A stretch of 64,000 nucleotides of DNA from Opisthocomus hoazin. Taxonomy: Eukaryota; Chordata; Aves; Opisthocomiformes; Opisthocomidae. Shown piece after piece: positions 25,930-38,399 of this stretch (its first letter is position 1; each line of letters starts with the position of its first letter). Made by a program: the position numbers and the translations under genes. Under the pieces are notes generated by a model, which saw nothing but the letters and a program-made list of their open reading frames with translations, did not search any database and had not been told where the DNA came from. Location: assembly GCF_030867145.1 (NCBI RefSeq), contig NC_134454.1, forward strand, positions 47,320,320-47,384,319, in the 5' to 3' direction.

Positions 25930-26470
25930 TTGACGCACCTATATTGCTATCACCCACAGAGTTGCATCCATGGTAATGGTCAGGTAGAAAGAAATGGGGG
26001 GCTGCCCCATGACAGGGGAATGAGCCAGGAGCCAAGTGTGACCCCAGCACAGAGAGAGCCTTCACCAGCAGAATCCATCCTGCTGTGGGATCTCAGAATG
26101 GCAGGCCAAGCAGATTCCTACATCAGGCACTGGTAACAGCATCCATCGGCATCCCCAAGAATGGTGAGGGGATCAAACAGGCCTAGGCACATCCAGGGGA
26201 CAGGTCCAGTGATGAGCCACCTTTGATGCCGTCACCAAATACTTTTGCCAGATGCCTGCGTTGCAACATAGGTCTGAGGTCCATCCAGAGGTATGGTGGG
26301 AGACAGGGCTGCAGGCAGGAATTTGTCTGACAGTGCTCAGGCAGGAACCATATTCCTGGGCCGGAGATGAAACGAGGTTCTTGGGCAGGGATGTGGGTCC
26401 CAGATGAGACTGGGCAGGTCTGTGAAAGCCTCCTGAGGTCCTTCAGGCCCTGACAGTAATACAGCAAGGC
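25930..26470. other. GC-richer patch of unknown origin
   Basis: Base composition here is clearly richer in G and C than the surroundings, with many cagg, ccag and tgggagacaggg-like words. The style recalls the GC-rich interior of old avian LTRs such as the one at 46.1 kb. I could not align it to any of the elements in this window, and no long open frame makes sense. Confidence 0.4.
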
Positions 26471-29400
26471 AACTTGCCAAAATACACTGCTACAAAAACC
26501 ACGGTTCACACCCATATTCTACAATTTCTCCCATAAAGCAAAATGAGCCCCATATAAATGGTGATTTCTGCACCAACTAGCAAAAATATACAAGGTGATG
26601 ATAGTGTAACAAAGTGAGTTACTATAACACAACATCCAAAATACAATCAGTTATACCACAGCTTATGTCAGTGCAAGACAGCTCTACACGAGACCTATTA
26701 ACAGCTTTCAATCATTACAAGTGAGTAAAAGCAACTGTCATCGCCATCCTGGGAGAGGTACACTGTAGGCTTTCAACTTCTTAGGTGAAACTGTCAGGTT
26801 AGTCTATAAACCTCCAAAAGTATAGTGGTATCTATGTGTTTTTTATAGCTGAAATAATTTACTCAAAATATTGATTTGTCTGGCAGGTCTATAGAGGAAA
26901 TCCGTGCAACTTCTGAAGTAACATAATATTCACGCAATTGACTCTGTACTACCAGAAGGCTTGAGTAGACTGTACTGTTTATCCCTGTGTAGTGTCAGAC
27001 TGAGTCTTGCATGGCAAGTCCCAGCCACTGTTAACAACAAAGATCAAAGTGCTCTGATTATTTCTCTGTGTGCCTTGTAGTGGCCTAGCCCCCTGCCTAG
27101 AGTTTCTTATGCTTTCATGCCACTAGGCACCACTGAAATCACACAGCAGAATGGTGGGAGAGTTCTCAGGCACATTGAATCCGGGCAGTTTCAAACACAA
27201 GTACACAAGCAGGATTTTGAGATCCATTTCATGTCAGGGCCACATTGAAATCAAGATTTTTCCAAAGAAATTCCAAGTAACTCCCTTTCCATGAAGAAAA
27301 CATGCCTTAGAATACCTACTAGCCAAAATATGAGGCAATCTATCCAATATGTGGGAAAGTGCAAAACCCCCCTCTGAGTCATACGAGAGATTAAACCAGC
27401 ACGTTGTTGACTCTGTCTCTCAAGCCCAGAGTATTGCATTATTTATATAAAGTGGAATAGCTCCAGGAAGAGAAACTGTAAGAGTCTGACAGCATCATCA
27501 GCAACTTGGGCATTTTCCTAGGGTGCAGGATCAGCTATCAGACAAAGCAGTCTGTCCTGGAGTGGTGAATTACCGACCTCATGTTACATTTCATGGCTAC
27601 CCTTCACTAAGAGTAGTGGTGCAGAGTGCCTTACTGAATAATTAGTGAAAAAATTAATTTTGCTGTTCTTCTAAACTAACTATGGGCTCAAAGGGATGCT
27701 TAATATGACATTACAATCTCTCTTTCTCTTCCTTTCTCCCCAAGTACTAACCATATCCAGCAAGCAATAAACAGCCTGTTTCACTTTATGGTAAGAAATA
27801 AAGTGAACTTTATTACTTCTCCTTTACTATCTTCTCCCCTTTCCTACAGAGGAACCAGCTTCTCTCTTTGATGGTCTTGCTGAGGGTTTATCTATTTAAA
27901 CTTAGAAGAATTGTTCCTAACTGATATTTAGCCTTGAAGTTTGCTGCTTCTATTTCAGACCTTGTGCATTTTTCCCAGCTTATACTAGCTGATCTAAGAA
28001 AAGATATTACCTCTACATATGAATCTCATCCAAACTTCAGGCATTGACAGAGAACTGGAATACAACCTGCTGTATTATAGGTGAAGCCATAAAGCTATTG
28101 GTCTGACTTTATACCATTTAAGGCTTTCAGATGAACTTTGGAGGATTTAATAATCAGAGACCTGAAGGTAAATGAAATAAATATAAAGAGGGTTTGCCAA
28201 AGGTCAACCATGGTACATTACTTCAGTGTTTCTCTTCAACCAAGGTAAATGTGGTTAGATACATGTGGACCAGATAAACTGTGAACCTCAGTAAAAGATT
28301 TAACATAGTGATACAGGAAAAATATCTGGCATGTTGTAAAAAAAGAAAAAAGAATCTCATACAAGACATTTAACTGGATAAGGAGTGGCTAAAATCAGGT
28401 CACATCCTAAAGCAAAAGGTCCCTGCCTGCAAGAAGGTTAAAAAAGGAACTCCTCCAGAGCTGTCTTAGAAGTAGCATTATTGCTATTTTGAGTGGTGAT
28501 ATTTGGCACAAAATGAAGCAGTGAGTTAAAGAAATTTTCTGGAGAACACAAAGGTTGTCACCAGCACAGGGCAGAGTGGACTGAATTTCAAAGACAAAAG
28601 AAACAGATGACCTGAAGGACTGAAATAGAGAAAGTGGCACAAAAGGCAGGTCATGAACTTAGGATATAATTTAAATTTCTCTTATAAGCTGGAGCTTATC
28701 AGTTAGAAAAAATAGGAGGAGAACTAGGTGGGTGCGTTAATCGATTGGAGAGTGTTTATGAGCATAGCACATCTCTAGAAAAGATAAATGTGATTCTTGA
28801 TTCAGACAGTTATATCCCAACAAAACAAGGAAGCATGTAAGGTACCAGTACTCAGTTAGAACATGACATACCGTTCTCACTGCCTGTGTTCAATGAAACT
28901 GCAGAGAAAGGCCATGAGACCTGTCACGAGATCAAGTTTGAGAAGAGCCCAAAGTCCTTGACTGATTTATCTTCAAAACAAGGAAGGAGAGGGGAAGTGA
29001 TTTCTGCTGTAAATATGGAGCTAAGGGAAGGGTGACTTGTCTCTTGAATAAATTCAGGTTGTAAATTAGAAGAAAACGTACAGTACTGTGCACAGACAAG
29101 TTCTGGAGAAACCTTTCACTGAAAATACATGGAGCAAGAAAAATAACTTATTTCAAGATGGAACTTGCCAAATTATCAGAGGGGTTATGCAGTCAGGTTA
29201 TCCATAATAGCTGAGGGCAGGAGGTCCCTCTCAGTCTTTTCTCCCTTAATCAGAATAAGGAGCACCTTACTTCCCTACATTTTTCTGTTCACCCAGTGGT
29301 ACCAGTGATGGGAGGAAGAATCTGTCCAAGAAGTGGAAGTGCTAAATTCTGTAACAAATTATATACACTATGATGCCAGCTTGCAGCTGGCTGAGTTCAG

Positions 29401-32400
29401 ATTCCTGCACTATTCAGCATATTAACAGCTTAGCTGGAATCCTGTCATGTAGTCTACCAGGTGCTCTGACAGGCCAACACTTCACAAGGGGTGAAAAAGA
29501 AATCTACTTATCTGTCACTCACTCAGTAGCACAACCCTGAGACAAACTGTGTTATTCAACATGTTCCTTTCAGATCTATCCATTTTCTCAGAGGGGATCA
29601 TATTGAATTCTTGCAAGTCATACGAAGTTATGTTCCAGTGATCTGCACTTGTCAAAGAATAACTGTTTCGCCAGAGCCAAGTTATGACATCAGTGACACC
29701 TGCCAAAAAATATAGCACAGATCAAATGTGGCATTCAGAGCTTGTGCCCTGCAACTGTCTGGTCATTCCACTTGGTGTGTAGCAGACTTCACAAAATGAG
29801 ACTGTGAGTTTGGGTTTTTTCCTCCCCTACCATTAAACTAATTCATAATAGCAGATGTCATCACTTCCAAATAAAAATGAATGACGGATAAAAAGATTTC
29901 ATCAGTTACTCCTGGCAGTTGGAGTCCTCTTGAAAAGGGGAACCCAGAGGTAAAACTGACACTATTCAGTAATCACTCAAGAAATCCATACTTTGACAGA
30001 AGAGGAAGCTACTATACAATCAAAGTAAGCATTTATATTCTTGTATTTTGGCCAAAATAAGATTTTCTCTTCCTATCTTGATTATTAAATTCACCTACAT
30101 GTATATGCATATACATTTATTTTACTTTTTGTTAAATCTTGTGAATTTGAATAATGCTTTCTTCTTTTTCTCCCCTCCATGACCTTGAATTCTGTATATT
30201 ATCGTATACTTATTAGAAGACAATCTGATCTTGTCTGATTTATAAAATGCCAGAGTTATTCTGCTTCTGTTTTGTTTTACTCTAATCTTAGCTTCAATTA
30301 TTAATCTGTTATTTGTTCCTATGTCTGTTTTTGGTATTCTAGAAATTCTGTATTACACATACTCCAGCTGAAAGGAAAACCACCATAAAATGAACATGTA
30401 AGGGGACACTAATCTTAATTATGCACTCTGTAGGCTTAATTTAAAACTTTTTAGAACATACAGCTTTTTTTTTTTTTAAAAAGTGCACCATAAACAGGCT
30501 CTGAACTCATACATTGTACTGTAATAATTCTATATCACTGGAAAGTGTTCTGTGCTTGGGCAAACAAACCCCAGTGAAGGGCAAAAGGAACAGGAGACTA
30601 ATTAGTGGCCTGACAACAATAAAATAACTGAAGGTCGTGATATGACCCAAGGGACTGAGTCTAGATGAAGTCAAAGATAATCTTTCCATTGTTTATAATG
30701 GTCTTCAAAAAAATCTGAAGTGACTGTGGAAATTCTTTCAGAAACATGTTCATGTTCAATATTAAAATTGACTGAAACCTCAAATTCATCGAAAGTGTTA
30801 AACTTAGCCCTGTCTCCACCTTTTAGAAAGGAAACATTTTTTAAGATATAAAAACCCAATCATTCCTATTAAAGATTTTCTTCTTTCAGCAATCACTTTG
30901 GAAATAAAATCAAGAAATATTCAAACATTATTTTATCTTATTGGTTAAAATATTTTCTAATAAGAAAAAGAAACCATAATGTTGTTGTCTTTTTATTAGC
31001 TAAACCAATTGATTTTTTTTGATTATGCATAATTCACATTAAAAACTACTTTGACATTTTTCTCAAAATATGTTCAGTTAACAGCTTTACTAAATGCATT
31101 ATAATACTTCTTATTAAAAAGTAAAAGATTTTCAGAGAATCTCATTATTATGCACAACTGTTATCTCTGTACACAAAATACTGAATTTTGAAGCAATGGC
31201 TAGCTCAAGACATGTTTTACATAGAAAGACTGACAAAGGGTAAAAAATGCTACCTGAATTTTCAGACAAGATTTTCTACTGTTGCTTGTTTGTTTTAGAT
31301 AAAGCTTACTAAAAATAGCATTTTGGTTCAAAACATCAAGAACTATTTTTGACTCCAAAAATAGCTCTGGTAAGAATCCGAAGTAGAAATACAATTACAA
31401 AGCATGTAGAAGATAAATTCCTTGCATTAGCTATTTGTTCAAACTCCTTTTTGTACTTCAGTGGAGGTTGTCTGAGATTACAATAATTCAAAAACATGCA
31501 GACCAGGAATGGGCTAAGACCAGAGCATTTGGAAACATACTAATTTAACACCTTTCCAAAGCACATTCAGGCTGCAGATCAGATTAAGAGACAGAAGGTT
31601 GTACCACTGGCTGTTTCCGTATTAATTTTGTGGTAGTGAATAAAAGTAGTGCATATAATAACTCCCAGCTAGAAGCAAAATTTCTTCTCCCTTGCACTGC
31701 AGAGATCTGTTGAAGAAAAACTACTCATCATTCACACTTTGAACCTTCTCTAAACATGCTCTGGGACAGCAGCTTAAAGAGTTTAAACCAACATGTTGTA
31801 CGCAGATGCTATCTGTGTTTCATGAGTGACTGGCTGCCTTACAGATTGCTGTATGGCTGTGTGATTTACAGTTTAATTATAAATGTAGGATATGTTTCTG
31901 ACAGCTGAGTTTCAGAGCTACCAAATAGAAAAGCCACTTTAGTGACAATCTAGTTCTAGCTTTACTTAACTTTTGTTTTATCAGCTTGGCTCCCAAAAAG
32001 GCAGCCAACTATATTTCAAATGGCTGCACAACCTATACAAAAATACTCCCTCCTCAACGATCTTGGTTGAAGATTTGATAAAGGACTCTGCCTTGCACCA
32101 GTGTTATGCACATTTTAGTAGGGCTTCATAGGAAATGTACTGCAGAAAGTTTCATAACATAAATTTTCAGTGCATAACTGAAACTTACACTGATTCAAGT
32201 CCTCTGAATGAATCATTTTGAACCTATGGAAGTGTTGTTGGTTTTTATTTTACTTTCGTGTCAGTGGAAAAACACGTTAAAACAACCTGCCATTAGTAGC
32301 CAGAAAGACACCTACTTGACTTTCCTTTAATTTCCCTGGAATGGCACCTCGCTATCCAAAATGAAGATAATGATAAAGGACCTTGTATCCTTGCTCACTT

Positions 32401-34378
32401 TCCACACACATAAAACTGGTGGAGTGGCTCTAAGAAACTTTTTTTACTTACAGAGAGAATCTAACTGTCATGCTAGTTTGTGAACTCTGAGTTATCTGAG
32501 TGAAGGAATAAAAAACAAGTTTGCCAGAATTAAGTCCTATTGCCAGTGCAACTCCAATTTATGTCAGTGGCATATCTAAAAAGAAAGCAAAAAATCACTC
32601 AACAACAACATAACATACTTTCTAGAGCAATAATAAAGAATTGATTTGATACAAAGAAAGCAAACCTAGAGAATTACTCGGAAATCCAAACCAAGCTCCT
32701 AAGTAGACTCTTTCAATTAGGAGAAAAAAAAGATATTACATGGTAAATGTGAATTCTACTCTCTACACATGGATGTTGCAATACCAGGCCCAAAGAAAGA
32801 ATGCTTTCACACATTATAGCACAAGAGATGCTGGCTAATAATGCCAGACAGCACCACCATCAAAAGACTTACATCATGGACTGTGGCAATACTGTGTGCA
32901 ATATTTGCTGTCACTCACATTCCTAGGAGCCACCATCAAGTCAAATGTTCTTGGCTTGCCAAAAGTCCCATAAACATACCAGACTAACATCTGCAGAAGT
33001 AACTTCATCTTTTGGGTACCTGTCTGACCACAGCTTGTTCCTCTGAGAAGAGCAGCCAAGATTCAAGGCAGCCAAAACCCACATGCACCCCAAAAATATC
33101 TAACCAATTTAGTCCTCAGGTAAAGACTGGAGGCCTTCTTTGTACCACTTGAAGAACTTCTACTAGAAGTTTAATAATCATAAAAACTTAATCTGTAATG
33201 AAAGGTTAATGTGTTATGGCAGACTCTTACATGAGGCAAAGTATAATAGGGCTTGGAGGGCAAACCGATTCAGTTCGTCAGCAGCTTACACTTGGCTTCT
33301 GAGGCAATGGGATAATTATCTGAAGAGTGTCAAGTGGGCAGCTGCTACTGATTGAGGAGCCATTAAATGGTGCAAAGACCCAGGTGACCTGCTGGTCTGG
33401 GAATGATGAAATAATCATATTCCATGACTCACTGTAACAAGCTATTACCACAGCATTTATTCTAACATTACTGAAAGCCTATAGAATTAAGATACAGACA
33501 GGGCATGTTAAAGTGTGTCTGTGACATGCATACCTTTTTGCAGGATGAAGCCTTAAATAATACTGTTATTTTAGGGCCTCAGAGTGAGACAAAAGATCAT
33601 TAAAAGATTACCTGTATTCCTATTTAGACCACATAATTGATAAACAAAGCTCTTTTAGCAAAAGGTGGTAACAAAATTGCTGTACCCACGCCAATGTAAC
33701 AACTCCTGCTGTATCTCGCGGTGGTACACCTACAGCATCCCCAGTCCACAGCAAAGGAAGCACCAGGAAACTGCCTCAGAGGAAAATATCTGATTGTTTT
33801 GGTGATATTACAGTTTTTGCTTATCTTGCTGTGAAGAGGACCAGTATCCTAACCACTCAAGCATACCTGATGCTCCATCACATATGATATTATATGACAT
33901 GGACTAACCAATTCACACTTACTACTCCAGCTGGACTGTGCCGGTCTTTAAGATACTGCTCTTCTCTGTTGAAAAAATACTGCATCTGGAAGTAGCAGAG
34001 GTTTTTCTTTTTGTTAAGCAAGTTTTTCAGTTTGGTCAGACTTAGTCCAAGTTTGGCAAAATTATTCGTTATCTATCTTTCTAAAAAACAGATTTGTGAA
34101 AATGATGTCAAATTTAAAATATTCAATCTAGGAAGATGCCAAGATCTTACTTATGCACCCTTTTAAAACTTCAGGAGTTTAAAACACAGTGTTTGATAGG
34201 AAGACCTTACACAAGTCTGCCTTCATTTTGTTGCATGTGACTGTCCTTGTCTTTTTCTCTGATCTTTCGCTTACAACATTGCACAGATCAAAGGTTTCCT
34301 CAGACTGGCCTACATTAGCACAGCCTTCATAGTATTTATCAATGATAGTTCATAACATATGACATTGTCGTAGTTTAG

Positions 34379-34430
34379 TATGAAGCAGACTTTTAGCTAT
34401 GAAGCAAACTTTCAGCTATGAAGCAGACTC
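34379..34430. repeat. Tandem repeat, 19-bp unit, ~2.7 copies
   Basis: The unit TATGAAGCAGACTTTTAGC is followed by a second copy with two substitutions and a partial third (tatgaagcagact). It is a small local minisatellite. Confidence 0.85.
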
Positions 34431-35597
34431 ACAAGTACATCTCAGGGTCTATGGGACATTAATTCACCAGCATTACAGAGTGGACAGTTGGCAACAGTAT
34501 CTAGCGACAGCAGAATATAGCTGAACACAACGAAGCAAAGGGATTTCATATGAACCCTCAAATAAGAGCTTTGATCCAGTCACAGAAAACTCAGGAGATT
34601 TTTTTCTTTCTTGCATCCTTCCACTTACTGGAGGGGCTTAGTGGAGCAGACTGATACATGAAATCCTGCTTCACACCTGAGACAGAAGTCTAACTGGTTG
34701 TTGGTACCTTATTTAACAGCAAAGCAACATCTGGCCAGCAACAAATATAGTATATGATGCAATTTTTGTGATTATTTCCTTTGGGAATAAACAATAGAAC
34801 TTAACTTTTAAAAGTACCATTAAGATCTGATAACCAATGCATATTTGGTAATATCAGCAAGTATCTCAGACATGCTGAGAATTTTAAAATCATCCATGTT
34901 TGAATAATATGCATTTAGCAAGGAGAAATTCACCTCATTTCTGTCTTTTTTCTCATTTATTGGAACTCGTCTCTATATTTTAACAAGCTCTACTTTTAAC
35001 AGTATTTAAGACTGAGTTTTGATAAATTAAATAACAAGGCCATAACAAGCTCCCTAGGGCTTTGCACTCCATGTGCTTCAACTTTAGATCCATAATTTCC
35101 CTGCATATTTTGTGCTTGATATCATTTGGAGTAGTAAAAGGAATCATTTCAGAGCAACATATTTCCAGTGGATAATAACAACCTATGATCTTTTTTAAAA
35201 CTACAGGAGGCAGAAAAAGCGAAAGCCCTTCACAATATCTCCTCTGAACTTCCGTGATGATGGCACTATATTTGAAAGTATTTTTTTCAAGTTCTTCCAA
35301 AGCCACTTAAAATCTCACACATATTGAGGCCTCCACAATATTTCAGGCAACTGTGCCATCAGTAGTCATTACTCAGTAACAAAAATATAGATATACCATT
35401 TAACTATCACCCCAGGCCTGTTTCAATGCCTTATATTGTGCTTCAAGGCAGAGGAAGTATTAGTTACCTGTTCTTCTCAGGTGACATAACTTGATTTTCA
35501 AAGCACTTCATGAGGAAAAAATTGCAAGGGACTAAGCAACACAGTATCTGCCTCAGGTTAGGCTCCTGTCTGCTCTGACCTGCAAATTGCTTTTCAG

Positions 35598-35746
35598 AAA
35601 ATGAGCAAGCATACCAACTTTAGACATCACCAGATGGGTGGTCAAGATGCAGAAGAGCTGAAGAACTTCTGGGAAAAAGTCATCCAAGAGCAAACTAAGC
35701 AACGAGAAGGTGAAGAGTCTAGGTTAAGTAAAAGCGCCTTGAACAA
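35598..35746 (+). CDS. Exon of an unrecognised gene (first of two seen; coding start at 35601)
   Basis: The acceptor is strong: a ctctgac branch-like site about 25 nt upstream and ttgcttttcag immediately before. The donor is AACAA|gtaagt. The exon opens AAAATGAGC, so ATG at 35601-35603 sits in a good initiation context (A at -3). The frame is equally open across the AAA, so an upstream coding exon in phase 0 is also possible. It encodes 48 codons plus two bases, starting MSKHTNFRHHQMGG and continuing with the charged helical stretch EELKNFWEKVIQEQTKQREG. Joined to the exon at 38267 it completes a Lys codon and yields a 92-residue product. The protein is rich in Glu, Lys, Gln and Arg, has no signal peptide or membrane segment, and looks like a small coiled-coil or scaffold-type polypeptide. 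I do not recognise it. It could be a complete micro-protein or the tail of a longer protein whose earlier exons lie outside or unrecognised within the window. Confidence 0.72.
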
Positions 35747-38266
35747 GTAAGTGGTATTTTTCTCTTTTGCACAGACAGCAAGGCATGTCATCACGTGCTT
35801 TAAAATAAGGTAACCTGTTATTGTACTGCTTTATTCATAGCACAGATTGTGTTCTGGATCTTTGGCACTTTTCCTTTCACAGCTGTTTGTCTCATATTTC
35901 CATGGCTCTTCTGCATGGAAACTCAGACACCCCTTACCCCTGAACCTCATGAGCATTCTTCAAAGGCCTTGGAGCATAGCCATGTAAAAATAAAACACTT
36001 TGGCACTATGGCTTGTGACAGCCAGAAAATATCAGTATTTTTACCTGGAACTGGTACAGCTACAAAAATGAATAAATTAGTATTACATTAAAGGGACAGG
36101 CAAACCACATAATTAATGTGTAGCATAAACAAATCCGCAGCATCTTTATCATGTTTAACAAGCCCTTTACATCATATCAGCCCAAAGATAGAAATGGTAC
36201 AATCAGATTTTCCTGTCCCATGAAACACATTTCATAAGCATTCCTACTATAAAACAGTTAGAAAATAAGGCTATTCAATTTTGTTTTTCCCAAAAATGGT
36301 ATAAAACAACAGGCACTGACTAGAAAGAGCTGTGCCTGTGGTTTAGACACTCTGCACAAGTGTGGCAGACTGCTTCAAATACTTGCTCAACCTGTTGCAC
36401 CTCGGAAGTTCGAACCAGGATCTCCCACACACTAAATGAATCCCCTGACTAATAACGGATAGAGAAAGAGGATGAAAAATACCTGTGTCCCTTGTGTTTT
36501 TCTGATGGGCTTTCCTCCTGAAGTCGACAAAGGTTTTCCTGCGTAAGCTTTCCTCAGAACTGGGACATTCACATAAATTAGTTTTACTTCAATGAGCTGG
36601 AATGTAGTGTAAAGGGCTTTTGCTTTAAAAATATTCCAAGTACTCTGACCCTAATGCCCAAGGAGGAAGCTACTATCATCATCTTAAAGATAAGGAAATC
36701 AAGATCTGGGCAGGCCTTGTATCCCAACAAAGTCACATGTAGACAGTCCTGCCCCCAGTATCCTACTCCGGCTAGTCAGTAATATTCCCAAACCTGAATC
36801 AGCAAGCTACTGGAGAGAAAACTTGTGTAATAAAATCAAGGAAGGTGTTCAGCTGTACTGGAAACTTTTCTCATGCTATCTTCACAAAAAAATACGGCAA
36901 CAAGACATCGCAAACCAATTGCATTTAGAGGGGTAGATAATATTTTTAACTTCACAAAGTTAAAAATGCTAAAAGCTTTTATAAGCCTTTCTCTGAATAG
37001 AAAAAAAATGTGCAGCAAAAGAGCTTTGAATGTGTCTTAACTTACATATTCAATATGTCTTAACTAACTGTTCACAACTGAAATAGACTCAATAAAGTTT
37101 CTTCAAGGTCACTTCACCAAAGCCCCAGTTGTTCACAAAGTGTTCTCGAACTTGAAAAAAAGACGCTTTTGGAGGTAATAGACTCTGTCATTACAAAATC
37201 TATAGGTCCACTACCTCATGTAAGTGGCAGCCGGGATAATTATACGGCTCTAAGGATAGGCAAGTGTTCCCTCTGTGACACACAGGACACTAGCTGACAA
37301 GGAACACGAGTGCTTCAATGGCAAATTTTACTAATTGCTCCAGTTTTTTGAGGCTTAACTGTATGCACAAGAGAATAGTGAGGACAAGACAGGGTAGACC
37401 AAATGAGAAAAGTTTAAAACACAATCTGAAATCAAACTCAGAAGCCAGACTAACCAAGTATCCATGTGAAACTGCTACTGCTGAGTTATTCTCATATGAA
37501 ATCATTGGCTGCTGTTCTTTTTAGCACACCAAATGTAATATAAAAACCCATATATTCCATGATACATTTGGCATTATCATATGATATCCAATCCTATAGC
37601 ATTGCTGGGTCAGGTGTTTCATAACACCATTTCCTTTGGAAAATGACCCAGCCAACAATATCTTGCAGTGGTCCCTAGTGATTTCCTCTTCTGTCTGTAC
37701 TATACTTGTGTCTTGAAGCTATGTGGCTTCTCTTGCATCTGACATCAATTCCTTTCACTAAACACATACAAGGTCTGCAGAGTTTTTGGGTACCAAATGG
37801 TTGCCTTTTCTTTTTTTCTTTTTTTTTGTTCAGAGTAAATCCAAGTGGACATATTTAAAATTCTTCTTGCTCTTCTCCACAGCATTTTACAGTAAACTTG
37901 AGGGTTGGGGGGCGTAATTGTATTTTTTAATTTATACATTGAATGACCTTACTGGATAGACTGCACTTCTGTGTGTCTTTGAGAATACCCTAGAGGAAAA
38001 ACCAGAGCTCTTCACACTGACAGTGTTTCAGCAGTTGTTTGACTCATTAGGAATCCAGCAATGTCAACTACTGATAGCATCAGCGCTATCCCTTTCTCCC
38101 CTGCATTCCCAATCTAGCAAGCTAGAGAGATGTGTACATGGTAAATAAATACGGGACAAGTGCTACGGTGATGAAAGAGAGGAAGGCTTCGACCCTGCTG
38201 AAAAGCCCTGGATACATTTGAAGGATTTGGCTCAGCACTTGCTAAGCGCTTGTCCTCTCTTTGCAG
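35747..38266 (+). other. Intron of the unrecognised gene
   Basis: About 2.5 kb bounded by gtaagt and tcctctctttgcag. It contains the palindromic ancient repeat at 36328-36470 and otherwise AT-rich unique sequence. No further exon with good signals was seen inside. Confidence 0.65.
36328..36470. repeat. Ancient palindromic, tRNA-like interspersed repeat
   Basis: The left part (tgtgcctgtggtttagacac ... gtgtggcagactgcttcaaa) and the right part (gaagttcgaaccaggatctc then ccacacac) are degenerate reverse complements around a short centre (acttgctcaacctgttgcac). The gttcgaacc core and the ggtttag/gactaataac ends give it a tRNA-like appearance. I believe it matches an old inverted-repeat element found across reptiles and birds, but I cannot assign the family name. 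It is too imperfect to fold as a functional tRNA. Confidence 0.5.
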
Positions 38267-38399
38267 GCTCCGCCACGAATGGACTCTGCGTCTGGAAGGC
38301 CGAGCAAGGCAGATCCAGGCACAGATGAAAATGCAGAAAGGACAGATGATGCTGCTGTCCATCGAGGCTCTTCCCTTACCAGATAAAACAGTTGCTTAA
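38267..38399 (+). CDS. Terminal coding exon of the unrecognised gene
   Basis: The pyrimidine-rich acceptor tgtcctctctttgcag leads into 133 nt. Its first base completes the split Lys codon, after which 43 codons remain open to TAA at 38397-38399. The peptide begins LRHEWTLRLEGRARQIQAQM, continues with KMQKGQMMLLSIEALPLPD and ends KTVA. The helical, Arg/Gln/Met-rich first part continues the coiled-coil character of the previous exon, and the proline-containing tail is probably flexible. Its GC content is higher than that of the flanking intron, as expected for a selected exon. The exact phase match across a 2.5-kb intron with two canonical junctions is the main reason to believe the gene is real. 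Possible polyadenylation signals are AATAAA at 39697-39702, 39827-39832 and 40204-40209, which would give a 3' UTR of 1.3-1.8 kb. Confidence 0.72.

Larger units (their letters stand above)
23065..35597. other. Mostly featureless non-coding DNA
   Basis: Apart from the exon-like segment at 23388-23434, a GC-richer patch at 25930-26470 and a tandem repeat at 34379-34430, I see no gene or recognisable transposon. Several single splice-like sites occur (for example cttctttcag near 30888 and cttgcactgcag near 31705) without a convincing partner. Confidence 0.5.

Noticed and set aside
28112..28148. Exon-like MNFGGFNNQRPE segment between ctttcag and gtaaatg
   Set aside because: Only 37 nt, a moderate donor, and its exit phase would create a stop if joined to the 35.6-kb exon.
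31706..31760. Possible terminal exon RSVEEKLLIIHTLNLL after a strong acceptor
   Set aside because: Very short, no compatible upstream exon, and similar chance cases are expected in this AT-rich DNA.
36361..36435. Possible tRNA gene because of the gttcgaacc core
   Set aside because: No acceptor stem, D-arm or anticodon arm can be drawn, and the sequence is better explained as a degenerate palindromic repeat.
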